Source of the DNA: Closterium sp. NIES-65
Lineage: Eukaryota; Streptophyta; Zygnematophyceae; Desmidiales; Closteriaceae
Assembly (NCBI GenBank): GCA_948144175.1
Contig: CANXME010000387.1
Location: forward strand, 896,501-960,500
Length of the DNA stretch: 64,000 bases
Reading direction: 5' to 3'
Positions 49,102 through 57,849 of this stretch are shown piece after piece. A program made the translations under genes and the position numbers. The stretch's first letter is position 1; each line of letters starts with the position of its first letter. Below the pieces are notes generated by a model, which saw only the letters and a list, made by a program, of their open reading frames with translations, did no database searches and was not told the DNA's origin.

Positions 49102-50801
49102 AACACAAGCACGTACCCTGTGGTTTTGAAACTGGTGGAAGGATTGGAGTGGGCGACGACATGTTCGCCATTCACCTGGTGGGCGACGACATGTTCGCCA
49201 TTCAACTGGTGGGCGACGACATGTTCGCCATTCAACTGGTGGGCGACGACATGTTCGCCATTCAACTGGTGGGCGACGACATGTTCGCCATTCAACTGGT
49301 GGGCGACAACATGTTCGCCATCAAATTGCCCCTCAGTCGAGCCATGAAGGGAAGGGGTTGATAACTAACCTGCTGCCCCTGCTACGCTGGGGCACGTAAG
49401 CTGTGGTGCAGGGATTGGTGGAAGGAGTGCACAATGACCTGAGGCTCTGCATTGACCTGAGGCTCTGCATTGACCTGCCCCTCCACTCGAGGTGCAGAGA
49501 GCAGGTGAGCAGTCACAGTCACCCACTTGCACAAATACCCACCAACCAAGATACTGAGACCCATACTGTGAGACACATACTGTGAGACACATACTGTGAG
49601 ACACATACTGTGAGACCCATACTGTGAGACACATACTGAGACACATACTGTGAGACACATACTGTGAGACACATACTGTGAGACACATACTGTGAGACCC
49701 ATACTGTGAGACACATACTGTGAGACACATACTGTGAGACACATACTGTGAGACACATACTGTGAGACACATTCTGTGTGACACATACTGTGAGACACAT
49801 ACTGTGAGACACATACTGTGAGACACATACTGTGAGACACATACTGTGAGACACATACTGTGAGACACATACTGTGAGACACATACTGTGAGACACATAC
49901 TGTGAGACACATACTGTGAGACACATACTGTGAGACACATACTGTGAGACACATACTGTGAGACACATACTGTGAGACACATACTGTGAGACACATACTG
50001 TGAGACACATACTGTGAGACACATACTGTGAGACACATACTGTGAGACACATACTGTGAGACACATACGGAGCCACGCACGTACATACCCTGTCATGCTG
50101 AAACTGGTGAAACGAGTGTGCGATGACGTGCTCTGCGTTGAACTGCCCCTCCGCTCGAGCCATGAGGTTCAACAGCGCGTAGTAGGTCAGGCGGAACGAG
50201 CTCTCCAAGGGGGCTGGCTTCCCCAGCATCATCTCCTTACACGCTTCCATGGTCATCTGGGGGAGAGGGAGATACGGAAGTGCACAGATTCTGTGCTTTA
50301 GAGGGCAGGCAGGGGACAGGAGGACAGGAGCTCTCCAATCCAAGGGGCGGGCTTCCCCAGCAAGCATCATGTCGTTGCACGCCTCCAGGGTCATCTGGGG
50401 GAGAGGGATGAAAGTGTGAGGAAGGAAGGAGTCAGACAGACCACGTGTAGCACAAGAAAGACGCTTCTTTCAGTTCAGGCACCTCAAGAGACACACGCGT
50501 TCAGAAACGCTTCGAAAGGCACAGAGCGCATGCGTCCAGTCAACCAATATGTCTGGTGAGTATAAACCATGCATGCAGTGAGATATCATGTGCATGGTGA
50601 CAACGCACAGCACCGTTCTCCACCTCCCATCACCCCTTCTCACCTCCCAACACTCCCCCATCACCCCTTCCCACCTCACCGCACTCCTTATCACCCCTCC
50701 TCACCTCCTCATTGACCATCACGATGACAATCCCTTTGCTGTCCTTGCCTCGCCGCCCTGCTCGCCCACTCATCTGACAAGGGTTGGAGGGAGTTTAAGA
50801 A

Positions 50802-50851
<50 letters not shown>

Positions 50852-50984
50852 GGGGAGAGAGCGGAAGGTTTGAGGCACCTCAAGCTGTTTCCACCCGCTC
50901 GTCAAGGCATCTGGTTGTAAGTGGGAAACGGGACAGGGCCTAAAAAACAAGTTGGAGTTTCGCTTTAGGGTTTGGTTGAACACA

Positions 50985-51055
<71 letters not shown>

Positions 51056-54000
51056 CTAGAGAATGGATCAATCCCCTGCACCAGGTTTTAAGGCGCCAAA
51101 AGCACGAATTATGAGACGAGCTATTAAGGTCCCATACGCGTTGCCGCACGCACCCGTGCAAGCACACACGCACACGGTCACTAACGCACTCGCACCCACC
51201 TGGATGCATTCCCTGAGTGCAAAGCTTGGTTGGCCTCCCACCCCACTTGCGTGTGGCTGTGACGAGCAAAAGAACGCTCACATGCTTTACTAGACAGGTT
51301 GGCGGTGGGGGTGGGGGAGTTCAGTCACCCACACATACCGACCTGGATATACTCCTCTGAGTGCATGGCTCGGTTGGCCTCGCCATCCCACTCGTGTGTG
51401 GCTGTGAAGACCACAGTGGAGTGCAGGCGAGGCTACGCAAATGACGCACGTCGTACGCTTCCATGCTTGGGAGGGCCGAAATCCCCCCCACCTCCCTCCC
51501 CCCTCCCGCCAATCCCTTGCATCACATCCACCCACCTGAATGTATTCCCCCGAGTGCATGGCTCGGTTGGCCTCGCCATCCCACTTGTGCGTGGCTGTGA
51601 AGACCACAGTGGAGTGCAGGCAAGGCAGGAGATACAAAGCACGCTCACATGCTTCAATAGATGGGTCAAACCCTCCAAACCCCCCCCCCACCCATCACGT
51701 CACATCCACCCACCCACCTGGATATACTCCCCCGAGTGCATGGCCCGGTTGGCCTCGCCATCCCACTTGTGCGTGGCTGTGAAGACCACGGTGCGAGCCG
51801 GCATGTTGAGACCCATGGCGAACTGGAGAGGGGTTGGCATGAGGAGGATGCGAAGGGAGACGATCCATTGGGCTGAGTTGCGTTGAGTGCACGGCCTCGT
51901 TCTACTCCATCCATCCCACCTGCGCGTGGCTCTCAAGACCACAGTACGTGCTGCCATGTTTAATTCAGAACCATGGTGAAATGGCGAGGGTTTCAGAGGA
52001 GTGGGGATGGGTGGACAAGGGGGGTTTGTTTGTGATCCAGCATAAGGACGGCGCGTGGGGAACGGTGTGGTTAGGCTGTGATGGGTTGCTCTGTGATGGG
52101 TTGCTCTGTGATGGGTTGCTCTGTGATGGGTTGCTCTGTGATGGGTTGCTCTGTGATGGGTTGCTCTGTGATGGGTTGCTCTGTGATGGGTTGCTCTGTG
52201 ATGGGTTGCTCTGTGATGGGTTGCTCTGTGATGGGTTGCTCTGTGATGGGTTGCTCTGTGATGGGTTGCTCTGTGATGGGTTGCTCTGTGATGGGTTGCT
52301 CTGTGATGGGTTGCTCTGTGATGGGTTGCTCTGTGATGGGTTGCTCTGTGATGGGTTGCTCTGTGATGGGTTGCTCTGTGATGGGTTGCTCTGTGATGGG
52401 TTGCTCTGTGATGGGTTGCTCTGTGATGGGTTGCTCTGTTGGCCGTCCCACTTGTGTGTTCCCGCCCCGTGGAAACAAGCGTGCTGGCAAGTTGAGCCCC
52501 GAGTGGTACACTCCCACGCGCCTCAACACGCGCCTTCTTGGAAGAGGATTTCAATGAGCTCCTTGAGAATGGGCAGCAGCCCGGAGTGGTGCACTGCATG
52601 ACCACGCCCCTCACACGCGCCTCGCGACCAGACCAGCAAGCAGCACTTACAGTTTCAGTGGCGAAGAGCACTTTGAGAAGCCCTTCTTGAAAGAGGATTT
52701 CTATGAGCTCCTTGAGAATGGGCAGCAGCCCCGAGTGGTGCACGCCCACGCCCCTCTGCAGCAGCGGCAGCATCTGGCGCACTGCTGGGAGGTCCTGGTC
52801 TTCTGTGGGGAGCACTGATATGGCGTTGTTGAATACCTGGAACACGGGGAGACGGGTGCAGCAAGGGAGGCGGAGGGGGGGGAGGAGAGGTGGATGAGTA
52901 AGCAGCAACAACAGCAGCCCCGAATGGTGCACTCCCACTCCCCTCTGCAGCAGCGGCGGCGCAGCGCTGGCATGTCTTGATCCTCTGATGGAAGGACGGA
53001 GATTGCATTGTTGCACACCTGGAAGAAGGGGGATTGCAGGCAATACGGGGAGTGAGCAAGACAGGGAGAGCAGCAGCAGCAGCTCCGAGTGGTGTACCCC
53101 CACGCCCCTCTGCAGCAAAGGGGGCATCTGCCGCTCTGCTGGGAGATGGTGATCTTCAGTAGGGAGGACCGAAATGCCATTGTTGAACACCTGAATGGGG
53201 GGAGATGCAGGGAAAAGGGAGAGCAGTGGGTGCAATGGGGGGGAGCGAGAAAGACTGCAGCAGCAGCCCTGAATGGTGCACTTCCGCGCCCCTCTGCTGC
53301 AGCAACAGCAGCATGTGGCGCACTGCTGCGAGATGCTGACCTTTCGGTGGGGACAACTGAGATAGGGTTGTTGAACACCTGGAAGAGGGATGTGGAGGCA
53401 GCGAAAGGGAGACGGGAGCTGCTGTGGGTGCAAGGCCTAAACGGATCATTGATACCCGTCCCGAGTACGGGTTGACCGACCCGGCACGGGTCACAATCGA
53501 CCCGATCCGTTACATGTATAGACGGGACGGGTCACTAGCATAGACAGGTTAGCGACCCGCTGATCGACCTGGCCCGTACCCGTTGCCCATGTCTAGCTGC
53601 CCATGTCTATCTGCCCATGTCTAGCTGCCCATGTCTAGCTGCCCATGTCTAGCTGCCCATGTCTAGCTGCCCATGTCTAGTTGCCCATGTCTAGCTGCCC
53701 ATGTCTAGCTGCCCATGTCTAGCTGCCCATGTCTAGCTGCCCATGTCTAGCTGCCCATGTCTAGCTGCCCATGTCTAGCTGCCCATGTCTAGCTGCCCAT
53801 GTCTAGCTGCCCATGTCTAGCTGCCCATGTCTAGCTGCCCATGTCTAGCTGCCCATGTCTAGCTCACCCCACTCCTCAACTCCTTGCACCGCTCCTCACC
53901 TCTTTCACCATCTTGCTCTCCTCCTCACTGTTTGAGTCCAGCTACCTCAGCTGCACAGCACGGCGTACGCCTCACACTCGCCGCACTCCATTCCTGTTCA

Positions 54001-56494
54001 CTGCCCCCTCTCCAACTAACCAGTCCAACCTAAGACCTGCCAGCACAACTCCCCAGCACTTTCCACCCCTCCTCACCCTCTCGCACCGCTCCTCACCTCT
54101 TTCACCATCTTGCTCTCCTCCTCGCTGTTGAAGTCCAGCTTGCTCAGCTGCATGGCGTACGCCTCACACTCGCGCCGGCGGAAGCTGAAGACGATCATTG
54201 GATGGAAGTCCAGCTCGGAACAGGTCTGGCAAGAGAGGGGAGGGGTTCAGGTTCAAGAGAGGGGAGGGGTTCAGGTTCAAGAGAGAGGAGGGGTTCAGGT
54301 TCAAGAGAGGGGAGGGGTTCAGGTTCAAGAGAGGGGAGGGGTTCAGGTTCAAGAGAGGGGAGGGGTTCAGGTTCAAGAGAGAGGAGGGGTTCAGGTTCAA
54401 GAGAGGGGAGGGGTTCAGGTTCAAGAGAGGGGAGGGGTTCAGGTTCAAGAGAGGGGAGGGGTTCAGGTTCAAGAGAGGGGAGGGGTTCAGGTTCAAGAGA
54501 GAGGAGGGGTTCAGGTTCAAGAGAGGGGAGGGGTTCAGGTTCAAGAGAGGGGAGGGGTTCAGGTTCAAGAGAGGGGAGGGGTTCAGGTTCAAGAGAGGGG
54601 AGGGGTTCAGGTTCAAGAGAGGGGAGGGGTTCAGGTTCAAGAGTGGAGAGGGTGGAGAGAGAGTGAGGGTAGGGAAGCTGAAGAGGATCAGCTCGGAACA
54701 GGTCTGGCAAGGGATGCTAGGGGGAGTGATGGCGAGGAGAGGAGAGGACAGGAGAGGACAGGAGAGGAGAGGAGAGGAGAGGAGAGGAGATGAGAGGAGA
54801 GGAGGGGAGTGGAGAGGAGAGGAAAAAAAGGTGGAGGGCAAGAAACAGCGGAAGCTTAAGAGGATTACGGGATGGAAGCCCGGCTCGGAACAGGTCCGGA
54901 AAACAAAGAAGGAGAATAAGTGGGAGAAGGGGAGAAGGGGAGAAAGGAGAAGAGGGTGGGAAGAGAAGAGAAGAGAGGAAAGACTCACCTTCACTATCTT
55001 GTAGATATCCGAAGGCCCTCCGCCTGCACCTCTCCCTCCTTCCCCTCCTCTCCCTCCTCTTCCTCCTCTCCCTACCCTCCCCCCCCCTCCCTCTCCCTCT
55101 CCCAGCAAACCCAGCAGCTTCTGGAATCGCGTCCGCCGCCGCCTCTTTCGCTTTAGCGAAACTCTTAGCTAAGCGGTTGAAATTCTTCTCAATGAACTTC
55201 CCCTGCTCGTTCACCATAAGATAAAGCCCATCCCCGCCATACGGAAACGCAAAATGCTGCAAGGGAGTCGGCCGGTAATCCGTATACACCACGTGACACG
55301 GCTGCTTATGCAGATATGTAATCCACTCGACAAACTCCCGCGCGTTCGACAGCGTAGCCGACAAAAACACCATTTTCACATCCGGAGGAAGGAAAATAAT
55401 ACTCTCTTCCCACACCACGCCCCGTTCCCGGTCCCGCATGTAGTGAATCTCGTCGAATATCACCCAAGCCACCTCCCGAAGCACTTCTGAGCCTCGGTAG
55501 AGCATGGAACGAAGAATTTCGGTGGTCATGACGATGCAGGCTGCGTTGGGAGCGATGGTGACATCACCCGTCATCAGCCCCACGTCACTGAACTCCTCGC
55601 TCAGCTCGCGGTACTTCTGGTTGCTCAGAGCCTGCAGTGTATGTGGGGAGGGGGGGAGGAGGGCAGAGGGGCTCGACTTGGTTCCTGGGTTTCCAAAGTG
55701 GAGAAGGAATTGGGGTGGAGAAGGGTGGGGAGAACAAAGAGGGGAATGAACAGGGAAAGACGGGGCCGACCTGATTACCACCGTAAGCCCCTCAACCCTC
55801 AACCCAAAAACCTCAAACTCAAACTCCCTCAACTTTCTACCCTCAAACCTGGAAACAAAAGCATCAAACCCAATGTCAGAACTGCAACAAGGTCACAAGC
55901 ACCCTTCTTCTCTTAGAAAGCAGCGGCGATTTACGTTTACTAAGGAGCCAACCAACCTTAGAAACGACCTACCTTGAGAGGGGACGTGTAAATGACCCTC
56001 TGCTTGTCGCGAAACGCCATCGCGATTGCATACTCCGCAACGGCAGTCTTTCCCGCCGACGTGTGCGCTGCCACGAGCACGGACTCGCGCCGCTCCAAGC
56101 ACGCTACCGAGGTTGCTTGAAACGGGTCCAACTCAAACGGGTATGTTTTCGCCATCGGGCCATTGTAAACCGGCGAGTCGATCGTCCCGTGCACTGATTG
56201 GTCGAGAGAAGACGTGAAATTCGGAGGAAGCGCCACGTCATGGACACATGTCTTTTCGGTCTGCTTTGCTGGCTGCGGCTCGATTGGAGATGATTTCTTA
56301 GCCTTTGAATCTGCGGGCTTCCCGTCCGAATTTAATCCTGGATTCGGATTCGATCCTAGATTTGATTCGGGTGTCGATTGCGGTTGTTCCTGTCTGTTAG
56401 ACCCGTCACCAGTAGCAGCACCAACGGTGGCGGCGGCGTCGGCGGTTTCCTTCACTTCGCCCTCGTACTTACGTTTACCCGACGGACCTGCCAT
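40415..56494 (-). CDS. MTR4: DExH-box RNA helicase, MTR4/HEN2-like (17 exons)
   Basis: Nuclear exosome-associated 3'-5' RNA helicase family (TRAMP/NEXT type). Exons: 56494-55973, 55631-54989, 54225-54097, 52836-52651, 51822-51718, 50773-50705, 50256-50089, 48468-48397, 48090-47974, 46670-46401, 45088-44930, 44064-43975, 43451-43356, 42565-42329, 41352-41194, 40742-40650, 40528-40415 (TGA). All introns are GT-AG and in phase 0. About 1,075 residues, close to the family length. Walker A AHTSAGKT 143-150; DEIH 234-237; [10 protein letters not shown] motif III; an RG-rich loop about 360-380; [11 protein letters not shown] in exon 4; [10 protein letters not shown] across exons 5/6; arch with a KOW-type [10 protein letters not shown] in exon 10; DSHCT domain from exon 14 to the end. 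The start is ACACCATGG at 56494. Exon 2 is 643 bp, one base too long. The choice between MTR4 and HEN2 is not certain. Confidence 0.95.
40900..41485 (-). repeat. Echo copies around helicase exon 15
   Basis: One 5'-half copy (PVAADL, then [10 protein letters not shown]) lies before the exon at 41404-41485. 3'-half copies ([17 protein letters not shown], then WSK plus donor) lie after it at 41041-41125 and, more decayed, 40900-40945. Confidence 0.88.
41715..42200 (-). repeat. Echo copies of helicase exon 14 3' half (three)
   Basis: 42070-42200 ([20 protein letters not shown] and on to KSNEEQ plus donor), 41835-41965 and 41715-41805 (SEKSNKKQ plus donor). A CACT-rich microsatellite lies at 41608-41718. 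Confidence 0.9.
42632..42925 (-). repeat. Echo copies of helicase exon 14 5' half
   Basis: 42632-42752 ([12 protein letters not shown], then [10 protein letters not shown]) and 42843-42925 ([11 protein letters not shown]-like) precede the intact exon 42329-42565 and retain its acceptor edge. Confidence 0.88.
43108..43300 (-). repeat. Echo copies of helicase exon 13 3' half
   Basis: Two decayed copies containing the AGAGGCACAGCGGCTCAAGA block (43246-43300 and 43108-43165) follow the intact exon 43356-43451. Confidence 0.8.
43633..43756. repeat. 17-bp minisatellite in intron 12
   Basis: Seven copies of GTGTGACCTGATTGCAA. A related single unit occurs near 43860-43960. A run of 29 A lies at 43501-43529 close to exon 13. 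Confidence 0.93.
44262..44850 (-). repeat. Echo copies of helicase exon 11 3' half (four)
   Basis: Copies at 44745-44850, 44570-44690, 44410-44500 and 44262-44350 carry the end of exon 11 (ARQAVL to the VEV donor edge). All are decayed by indels. Confidence 0.88.
45165..45490 (-). repeat. Echo copies of helicase exon 11 5' half
   Basis: Two copies: 45165-45250 ([18 protein letters not shown]) and 45300-45490. The second is expanded by four 23-bp units around GCGCATAGGCAGGGCGATTC (45358-45445), again a minisatellite built from exon sequence. Confidence 0.9.
45775..46360 (-). repeat. Echo copies of helicase exon 10 3' half
   Basis: After the intact exon, copies of [16 protein letters not shown] to the MHV-GTGAGT donor lie at 46165-46355 and 45922-46060, with a fragment near 45775-45800. 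They mirror the upstream copies but carry the other half of the exon. An AGC microsatellite lies within (46061-46104). Confidence 0.92.
46737..47560 (-). repeat. Echo copies of helicase exon 10 5' half (five to six)
   Basis: Copies with the CTGCAG-ATC acceptor start and the [17 protein letters not shown] block lie at 46737-46832, 46868-46972, 47030-47102, 47160-47262 and 47335-47432, with a further fragment near 47505-47550. Spacing is about 130-170 bp, head to tail, so the repeat unit includes the end of the intron. Each loses similarity soon after SQSNT. Confidence 0.93.
47620..47897 (-). repeat. Echo copies of helicase exon 9 3' half
   Basis: Two decayed copies follow the exon: 47823-47897 and 47620-47752. 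The second contains three extra tandem 20-bp units (GCGTCCAGCAGAAAATGCAG) that expand part of the exon sequence. Confidence 0.85.
48541..48978 (-). repeat. Echo copies of helicase exon 8
   Basis: Three clear copies of the acceptor and first two-thirds of exon 8 (48541-48607, 48683-48737, 48818-48874; QVPEVEKR or QVPELEKR) and one fragment (48958-48978) lie in a row before the intact exon. One carries a stop, and all lose similarity before the donor. Confidence 0.9.
49120..49505 (-). repeat. Exon 7-derived copies and 30-bp minisatellite
   Basis: 49386-49505 is a decayed copy of the exon 7 3' half ([18 protein letters not shown]). 49143-49325 is six tandem 30-bp units, each translating as [10 protein letters not shown] on the minus strand, plainly derived from the exon 7 segment [10 protein letters not shown]. 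It is followed by a (CA)32 run at 49036-49099. Confidence 0.9.
49555..50072. repeat. 14-bp minisatellite in intron 7
   Basis: About 36 copies of ACATACTGTGAGAC with a few variants, beginning 17 bases after the exon 7 donor. All frames stay open across it, giving spurious long ORFs. Confidence 0.95.
50318..50396 (-). repeat. Echo copy of helicase exon 7 5' half
   Basis: The CCAGATGACC acceptor start is retained as CAGATGACCCTGGAGGCGTG, with a decayed continuation ([15 protein letters not shown] against [15 protein letters not shown] in the true exon). The rest of intron 6 (50397-50704) shows no gene. Confidence 0.88.
50802..50850. repeat. Run of 49 G in intron 5
   Basis: On the coding strand this is C49 lying 28 bases upstream of the exon 6 acceptor (50774-50775), so it forms an extreme pyrimidine tract. 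Its assembled length is unreliable. Confidence 0.95.
50982..51053. repeat. (CA)n microsatellite in intron 5
   Basis: About 36 CA dinucleotides. Non-coding. Confidence 0.97.
51199..51985 (-). repeat. Echo copies around helicase exon 5
   Basis: One decayed copy of the 5' half (LNMAARTVV) lies before the exon at 51895-51985. Three copies of the 3' half with donor lie after it: 51535-51625, 51343-51430 and 51199-51262. The first two still encode an uninterrupted [20 protein letters not shown]-like stretch up to EYIQ and keep GT donors, but lack the acceptor end. The last is badly decayed. Confidence 0.9.
52077..52440. repeat. 15-bp minisatellite in intron 4
   Basis: Twenty-four almost perfect copies of TGTGATGGGTTGCTC. 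At its right end it merges into a decayed copy of exon 5 (GGTTGCTCTGTTGGCCGTCCC resembles exon bases CGGTTGGCCTCGCCATCCC), so the array probably grew out of that copy. Confidence 0.92.
52530..53383 (-). repeat. Echo copies around helicase exon 4
   Basis: Three decayed copies of the acceptor and first half of exon 4 (starting VFNN or VCNN) lie at 53255-53383, 53075-53192 and 52915-53022, before the intact exon 52651-52836. One decayed copy of the middle and 3' part ([12 protein letters not shown]) lies after it at 52537-52620. The copies contain indels and are not usable exons. Confidence 0.88.
53575..53863. repeat. 14-bp minisatellite in intron 3
   Basis: About twenty near-identical tandem copies of CTGCCCATGTCTAG. 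Upstream 53430-53575 is unique DNA with GGGTCGAC/ACCCG motifs. Non-coding. Confidence 0.92.
53878..54900 (-). repeat. Echo copies around helicase exon 3 and 24-bp array
   Basis: Two decayed copies of the exon 3 acceptor and 5' part lie before it (54852-54898 and 54668-54715, both retaining the CTGTTCCGAGC start). One copy of the 3' part with its GTGAGG donor lies after it (53891-53980). Between acceptor and first copy is an array of about 17 units of 24 bp (54236-54650, unit AAGAGAGGGGAGGGGTTCAG plus GTTC). A GGAGA-rich microsatellite lies at 54730-54800. Confidence 0.85.
55079..55087 (-). other. Homopolymer frameshift in helicase exon 2
   Basis: Nine G on the coding strand lie inside the RG-rich loop. 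Upstream the helicase frame enters as [12 protein letters not shown]; downstream [10 protein letters not shown], required for joining to exon 3, is in another frame. Exon 2 is 643 bp (3n+1), so eight G would keep the frame through to the donor at 54988. It is either an assembly or sequencing error or a real allele-disabling indel. Confidence 0.8.
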
Positions 56495-56737
56495 GGTGTA
56501 AGGAAGCGAAACGTAACTGACTAGCGACGGTCTTGTTCAACGAGTATGCGATGCTAGAGAATATGCGTAAGGGCGTGTCACGTTGGGGCTGGGAAGCCCA
56601 AATTCGAACAACTGTATGTTTGTAAGGAATTTTCTCGACATTCCTTAGCGCATCCTGCAGCATCACCAACGGGGCTTCGTCAACTTCGCGCGCACTGTTT
56701 CACCAAACCATGCACCGCTGGCCCAGCCGTGTCGGCC
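56495..56737 (-). promoter_or_regulatory. Upstream region of the helicase gene
   Basis: 243 bp between the start codon and a MITE. No convincing TATA box. The start context ACACCATGG is strong. The promoter presumably lies here or within the MITE. Confidence 0.4.
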
Positions 56738-57078
56738 TACACCTAGTCCGCGGTATTTTAACCAGGTGAACTTTGTTCTTTCAAACCCCCTTTGTTCGTT
56801 TCTGGGTAATGTTATTAGCACCCAGAGTCATCGAGACTACGATTCTGCAGCCGAAAGCACTTCCGTCTAAGGAACTCACACTTAGTGCTCCAAGATAGAC
56901 GGATTGACATTTGTCACACTCGGCATTAACTGAGTTTTTTCTGCTGTCATCTCGCGAAGGGAATGCTAGATTCTACCCTCGTAAATTTTGAAACAACCCG
57001 ACTGAATAATTTTGATAAAGGAGAAGTACCCTCGCGTGGTTAAGATAGCGCCGGTTAAAATACCGCGGACTAGGTGTA
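56738..57078. mobile_element. MITE with 26-bp perfect inverted repeats
   Basis: The left end, TACACCTAGTCCGCGGTATT and on to 56763, is exactly complementary to 57053-57078. The interior of about 290 bp is AT-rich and non-coding. The outermost TA could be a Tc1/mariner-type TA target duplication with CACC termini; no longer target duplication is visible. Confidence 0.78.
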
Positions 57079-57847
57079 CGCTTCAGGACTAGCCCGAGCC
57101 TCGTTGCCAGCGTAGCACTAGCTAGCTCGCATGCACCGCGTTACCGTTTGCATGTTTCGCGTATAAATGTTCGCTCATGCCTTCGCTCACATTTTGTACT
57201 CGTTTGACACTTAGTACAATCCTCGCTACCTCGATTCATTGCACCCGTAACACTTGGTATTAAGAGCCTCTTTCTTTCGGACCGCGCATCTTCACACCCT
57301 AGGAAATCAACTTTTGATTTTTCACTCGAAGGGACTCACGCACCTTAGCCCCTAGGAGCCGTTGTCCTCGCGTTCTCTCGTAAACGCGTACAGCCACGAC
57401 TGCGCCTAGACTAAGACGAGCCGACACCCTTCGTAATGGCCGAGCACATCGACGTCACCACCCTCACACAGGAGCACCTGAGCAAACTGCTGCGGCAACT
57501 TCGCGAAAACTCTGAAGAAATCGCGGAGCTGACGGCAGAACACACGTCCATGCAAAATGACGTCGCACGAGCACAACAAGCACAATCTCAAGCATCCGGC
57601 ACTCCGGTACAGCCCGCACAACAGACATCACAACACGGGAGCGTGGGCAACCCGCGAGCGCGGCTAGTGATGGCGTCGTCCGCCACGACGGAGACGACGA
57701 CCACGGCGCGACACACCCCGAGGCGACGAATGCGGCACGAAGCCAGCCACGCGTTACGATTTCGGCACCGATCAACAATTCGGCACTGCCGTCACCGATG
57801 CCGCTGAAGCCGCAGCGTCCGCCATGCTTCGACCCAAGTCAACGGGG
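57079..57847 (+). mobile_element. LTR retrotransposon H: LTR end, primer site, gag fragment
   Basis: A TATA box (GTATAAATG near 57160) is followed by an LTR end at about 57252 (CGTAACA) and a primer-binding site TGGTATTAAGAGC (57255-57267), a variant of the initiator methionine site. Gag starts at ATG 57436 (MAEHIDVTTLTQEHLSKLLR) with a coiled-coil helix and Gln-rich stretch. A frame change near 57700 leads to a second frame with SPMPLKPQRPP and DPSQRGV, typical of gypsy gag, ending at 57848 where GC-rich repeats of element J begin. The left LTR edge was not resolved. Confidence 0.6.
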
Positions 57848-57849
57848 TG

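Noticed and set aside
49365-50394. Long frames of [14 protein letters not shown]-type repeats
   Set aside because: Produced by the 14-bp intronic minisatellite, whose 42-bp super-period contains no stop in these frames.
52077-52440. Possible CRISPR array (regular short repeats)
   Set aside because: The units are contiguous with no unique spacers, in a eukaryotic intron. The same holds for the other arrays.
51700-53433. 577-codon open frame rich in ATHHR repeats on the minus strand
   Set aside because: It runs through exons 4 and 5, their decayed echoes and the 15-bp minisatellite without respecting splice sites. The array is open in all frames because its period is a multiple of three and lacks stops. 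It is not a gene.
54164-55108. Repeat proteins such as NLNPSPLL and RGEGFRFK
   Set aside because: Translation of the 24-bp intron array next to exon 3.
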